Source of the DNA: CAYSLC01 sp964431545
GTDB lineage: Bacteria > Desulfobacterota > Desulfobacteria > Desulfobacterales > JAABSP01
Direction: 5' to 3'
Assembly (NCBI GenBank): GCA_964431545.1
Contig: CAYSLC010000053.1
Location: 1 to 26,745, forward strand
Length of the DNA stretch: 26,745 nt
Part shown: piece by piece, positions 24,751 through 26,745 of the stretch
How the letters are laid out: each line of letters opens with the position of its first letter
How positions within the stretch are numbered: the first letter of the stretch is position 1
The notes under the pieces: model-generated
What the model saw: the letters and a program-made list of their open reading frames with translations, nothing else
Database searches by the model: none
Told to the model about the DNA's origin: nothing
Translations under genes and position numbers: made by a program

Positions 24751-25701
24751 ATGTTTCAACTCGAAAAGGAACAGAAGGTCTGTAACGTGGGCGGGGTCAA
24801 ATTCGGCGGACAGCCCGGAGAGTACCCCACCGTCTGCTGCCATTCCATCTTCCAGAAGGGGGACAAGGTCTTCGAGGGCAAGCGGAAGGAGGGGTTCGAC
24901 GAGAAGAGGGCCGCGGATCTGCTCAAGACCCAGGACAGGCTCTGGCGGGAGACGGGGGTCCCCGGCATGGCCGACATCGTGGCCAACACCGGTGACGAGT
25001 TCAAGCGGTTCATCGATTTCGTGGTCTCGGTCACCGACATGCCCTTTTGCATCGACGCGTGGGTGATGAAGCCCAAACTGGCGGGGGCCGCCTACTGCGC
25101 GGAGAAGGGGCTGCTCGACCGGATGTTCTACAACAGCCTCACAGTCTGGGAGAAGGATCTGGAGACCGAAATCAAAGAGATCTCCCAGATCGGCGTCAAG
25201 CATGTGCTGCTGGTCTCCTTCGATCAGGACGACCAGATGCCCAGCGGCCGGATCACCGGCACCCAGCGGCTTCTGGACGCCATCGAAAAGGTGGGGGCCG
25301 AGTTCGAGAGCGTCTTCGTCGACACCTCGGTGATGAACGGCCCGGCCACCGCCTTCTGCGGCGTGGCCAATCGGATGATCAAGGAGAAATGGGGGATTCC
25401 CACGGCCAGCGCGCCCAGCAACGGCTCCTACATGGATCTGAAGCGGTTCAAGGAAATGATGGGGTTTAAGGGATGGGCCGCGACCGACGCGGCGCTGGAA
25501 GGCCTGTCGGCGTTTTATTTTCATGACATGATTTTCTCGGGGCCCATGGCCGGCGCCGAACGGATCATTCCGGCCGTTGCCGAAGCCGATGCATTTCTGG
25601 CGACCACCGTATTCGCCGAAACCAAAAAGCTGCCGAAAGCGCCCGACCACCCGCTCTATAAATTGTGGCCGGACTTCGTGGAACAGCTCAAAAACATGTA
25701 A
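24751..25701 (+). CDS. MtrH-family methyltransferase (tetrahydropterin/tetrahydrofolate:corrinoid)
   Basis: A 316-residue TIM-barrel-like protein of the MtrH family. Archaeal MtrH moves methyl from methyl-tetrahydromethanopterin to a corrinoid; bacterial members, usually with tetrahydrofolate, pair with corrinoid-dependent methyltransferase systems. The N-terminus MFQLEKEQKVCNVGGVKFGGQPGEYPTV and later stretches SIFYKGD-type, DIVANTG, DAWVMKPKL, ASAPSNGSYMDL are characteristic. AAGGAGG lies eight bases before the ATG. A MtaA-type partner gene follows after 34 bases, with its own ribosome binding site. Corrinoid and methyl substrate are unknown; no corrinoid protein is seen before the window ends. 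Confidence 0.88.
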   Translation: MFQLEKEQKVCNVGGVKFGGQPGEYPTVCCHSIFQKGDKVFEGKRKEGFDEKRAADLLKTQDRLWRETGVPGMADIVANTGDEFKRFIDFVVSVTDMPFCIDAWVMKPKLAGAAYCAEKGLLDRMFYNSLTVWEKDLETEIKEISQIGVKHVLLVSFDQDDQMPSGRITGTQRLLDAIEKVGAEFESVFVDTSVMNGPATAFCGVANRMIKEKWGIPTASAPSNGSYMDLKRFKEMMGFKGWAATDAALEGLSAFYFHDMIFSGPMAGAERIIPAVAEADAFLATTVFAETKKLPKAPDHPLYKLWPDFVEQLKNM

Positions 25702-25735
25702 CCTATTTATCATAAAGACAAAAAGGAGGAAGCAA

Positions 25736-26745
25736 ATGGCGGAACTCACCCCGAAAGAACGCGTGATGCGCCTGTTCAACAAGGAGCCCCTGGACACCAT
25801 GCCCTTTTTCAGCGGAATGGGGATGGTGCTCATGCCGGCCATCACCAAACTCGGCTACCAGTTTGCCAAGGTACACACCGATGCCGAGATGATGGCCAAA
25901 GCCGCCGTCACCACCAGCGAAATGTTCGATTTCGATTCCGTGGTCGTTCCCTTCGACATGACCGTCGAATCCCAGGCCGTGGGCAACGAGATCAGCCTGT
26001 ACGAGGATTCCATGGATATCCTCTACCCCACCATCCCGGAAAAGATCTGGACAACCATGGACGATGTGAATTTTCCCGACAACATCACCGAGCTGGGTCG
26101 GGTTCCCATGGTATGCGACGCCATCCGGAAGGCCAAGGAGATGGCCCCGGATCGCGCCGTCGGCGGCTGGGTCCTGGGACCGTTCACCATGGCGGGTCAG
26201 CTCCTGGAGCTGGACCTGCTGCTCAAGGGCGTCTTCAAGCAGAAGAAAAAGGTGGAGGAGGTTCTGGACAAGATCACCGACATGCTCATCAAGGTCAGCG
26301 GGGCTTACAAGGCCGCCGGCGCGGATTACATGACCCTGCGCGAGATGGCCACGGGCACCGACCTCCTCAGCCCGAAAACCTGGAAGGACATGATCAAGCC
26401 CCGGGTCACGAGGATCCTCGATTCCTGGGAATCCCCCAAGGTGCTTCACATCTGCGGCGCCACGGACCTGATCATCCCCATGATGAACGATTGCGGCGCC
26501 GATGCCCTGAGCGTCGACATCAAGAACTGCCTCGCGGAAACCCGCGAAAAGGTCGGCGACAACGTCCTCGTGCTGGGCAACTTCGACGTGTTCGCCCTTC
26601 CCTGCAAGGAAGAGACCACGGTGGAGGAAGCCGTTGCCGGCATCAAGACGAACATCGACGGCAAAGTGGACGCCGTCTGGCCCGGTTGCGACCTGTGGCC
26701 GGACATCAAGGAAGACAACATGAGGGCGATCGTGGAGACCGTGCG
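25736..26745 (+). CDS. MtaA/UroD-family corrinoid methyltransferase (3' end outside window)
   Basis: The first 336 codons of a uroporphyrinogen-decarboxylase-fold methyltransferase of the MtaA/MtbA type. These enzymes use a Zn ion to move methyl between a corrinoid protein and a thiol or other acceptor. The Zn ligands are seen as H238-I-C240 (LHICG) and C318 (WPGCDL). AGGAGGA is six bases before ATG 25736-25738. The gene is cut by the window end near its expected C-terminus. Pairing with an MtrH homologue suggests a methyl route from a substrate to tetrahydrofolate through a corrinoid, rather than methanogenesis. Substrate unknown. Confidence 0.87.
   Translation, partial: MAELTPKERVMRLFNKEPLDTMPFFSGMGMVLMPAITKLGYQFAKVHTDAEMMAKAAVTTSEMFDFDSVVVPFDMTVESQAVGNEISLYEDSMDILYPTIPEKIWTTMDDVNFPDNITELGRVPMVCDAIRKAKEMAPDRAVGGWVLGPFTMAGQLLELDLLLKGVFKQKKKVEEVLDKITDMLIKVSGAYKAAGADYMTLREMATGTDLLSPKTWKDMIKPRVTRILDSWESPKVLHICGATDLIIPMMNDCGADALSVDIKNCLAETREKVGDNVLVLGNFDVFALPCKEETTVEEAVAGIKTNIDGKVDAVWPGCDLWPDIKEDNMRAIVETV

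Overview
The window is GC-rich, densely coding DNA, almost certainly from a strictly or mainly anaerobic Gram-negative bacterium. Supporting clues are Tat and Sec export signals, a TRAP transporter with a periplasmic receptor, futalosine-type menaquinone genes, an energy-coupling-factor nickel/cobalt importer, an apparent selenoprotein, and an MtrH plus MtaA-type methyl-transfer pair. Together these fit a Desulfobacterota (former Deltaproteobacteria) genome best. That assignment is an inference. No rRNA, CRISPR array, transposase, phage or conjugation gene was seen.

Layout. 1-776 (-): Tat-exported metallophosphoesterase, cut by the window edge. 873-1575 (-): AT-richer PIN-toxin/antitoxin-like pair lying just past the 3' end of a tRNA-Phe gene (1816-1888, -), which has its own promoter and terminator. 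1933-6315 (-): probable operon nikK-nikM-nikL-nikQ-nikO-rsmE (ECF nickel/cobalt uptake, then a 16S rRNA methyltransferase), preceded by a promoter with a perfect inverted repeat over its -10 box and a leader with a terminator hairpin just before the ribosome binding site. 6728-8058 (+): divergent pair, a periplasmic DUF1573 protein with an in-frame UGA where the family has a conserved Cys, then a HAD phosphatase. 8163-10274 (+): soluble class III nucleotidyl cyclase and a single-domain response regulator. 10281-14619 (-): menaquinone operon with ATGA-type overlaps, a single 744-residue mqnE-mqnC fusion, an aminofutalosine deaminase-like amidohydrolase and mqnA. 15009-16064 (+): exported vWA protein. 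16144-19270 (+): TRAP transporter dctQ-dctM-dctP with a strong terminator. 19413-22739 (+): MFS transporter, PP2C phosphatase, and a baeRF (release-factor-like) protein. 22927-23468 (-): two small genes, one with a 16-bp perfect palindrome in its promoter region. 23788-24531 (+): YkgJ-type Cys-cluster protein. 24751-26745 (+): MtrH-family and MtaA/UroD-family methyltransferases, the latter cut by the window end.

The most notable observations are the probable selenocysteine-containing DUF1573 protein (UGA at 6935-6937), the fusion of two non-consecutive radical-SAM steps of the futalosine pathway in one polypeptide, and the apparently double regulation (operator plus attenuator-like terminator) of a nickel/cobalt operon whose exported subunits are predicted to start with histidine after signal cleavage. 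All functional calls come from reading motifs by eye. No database search was run.
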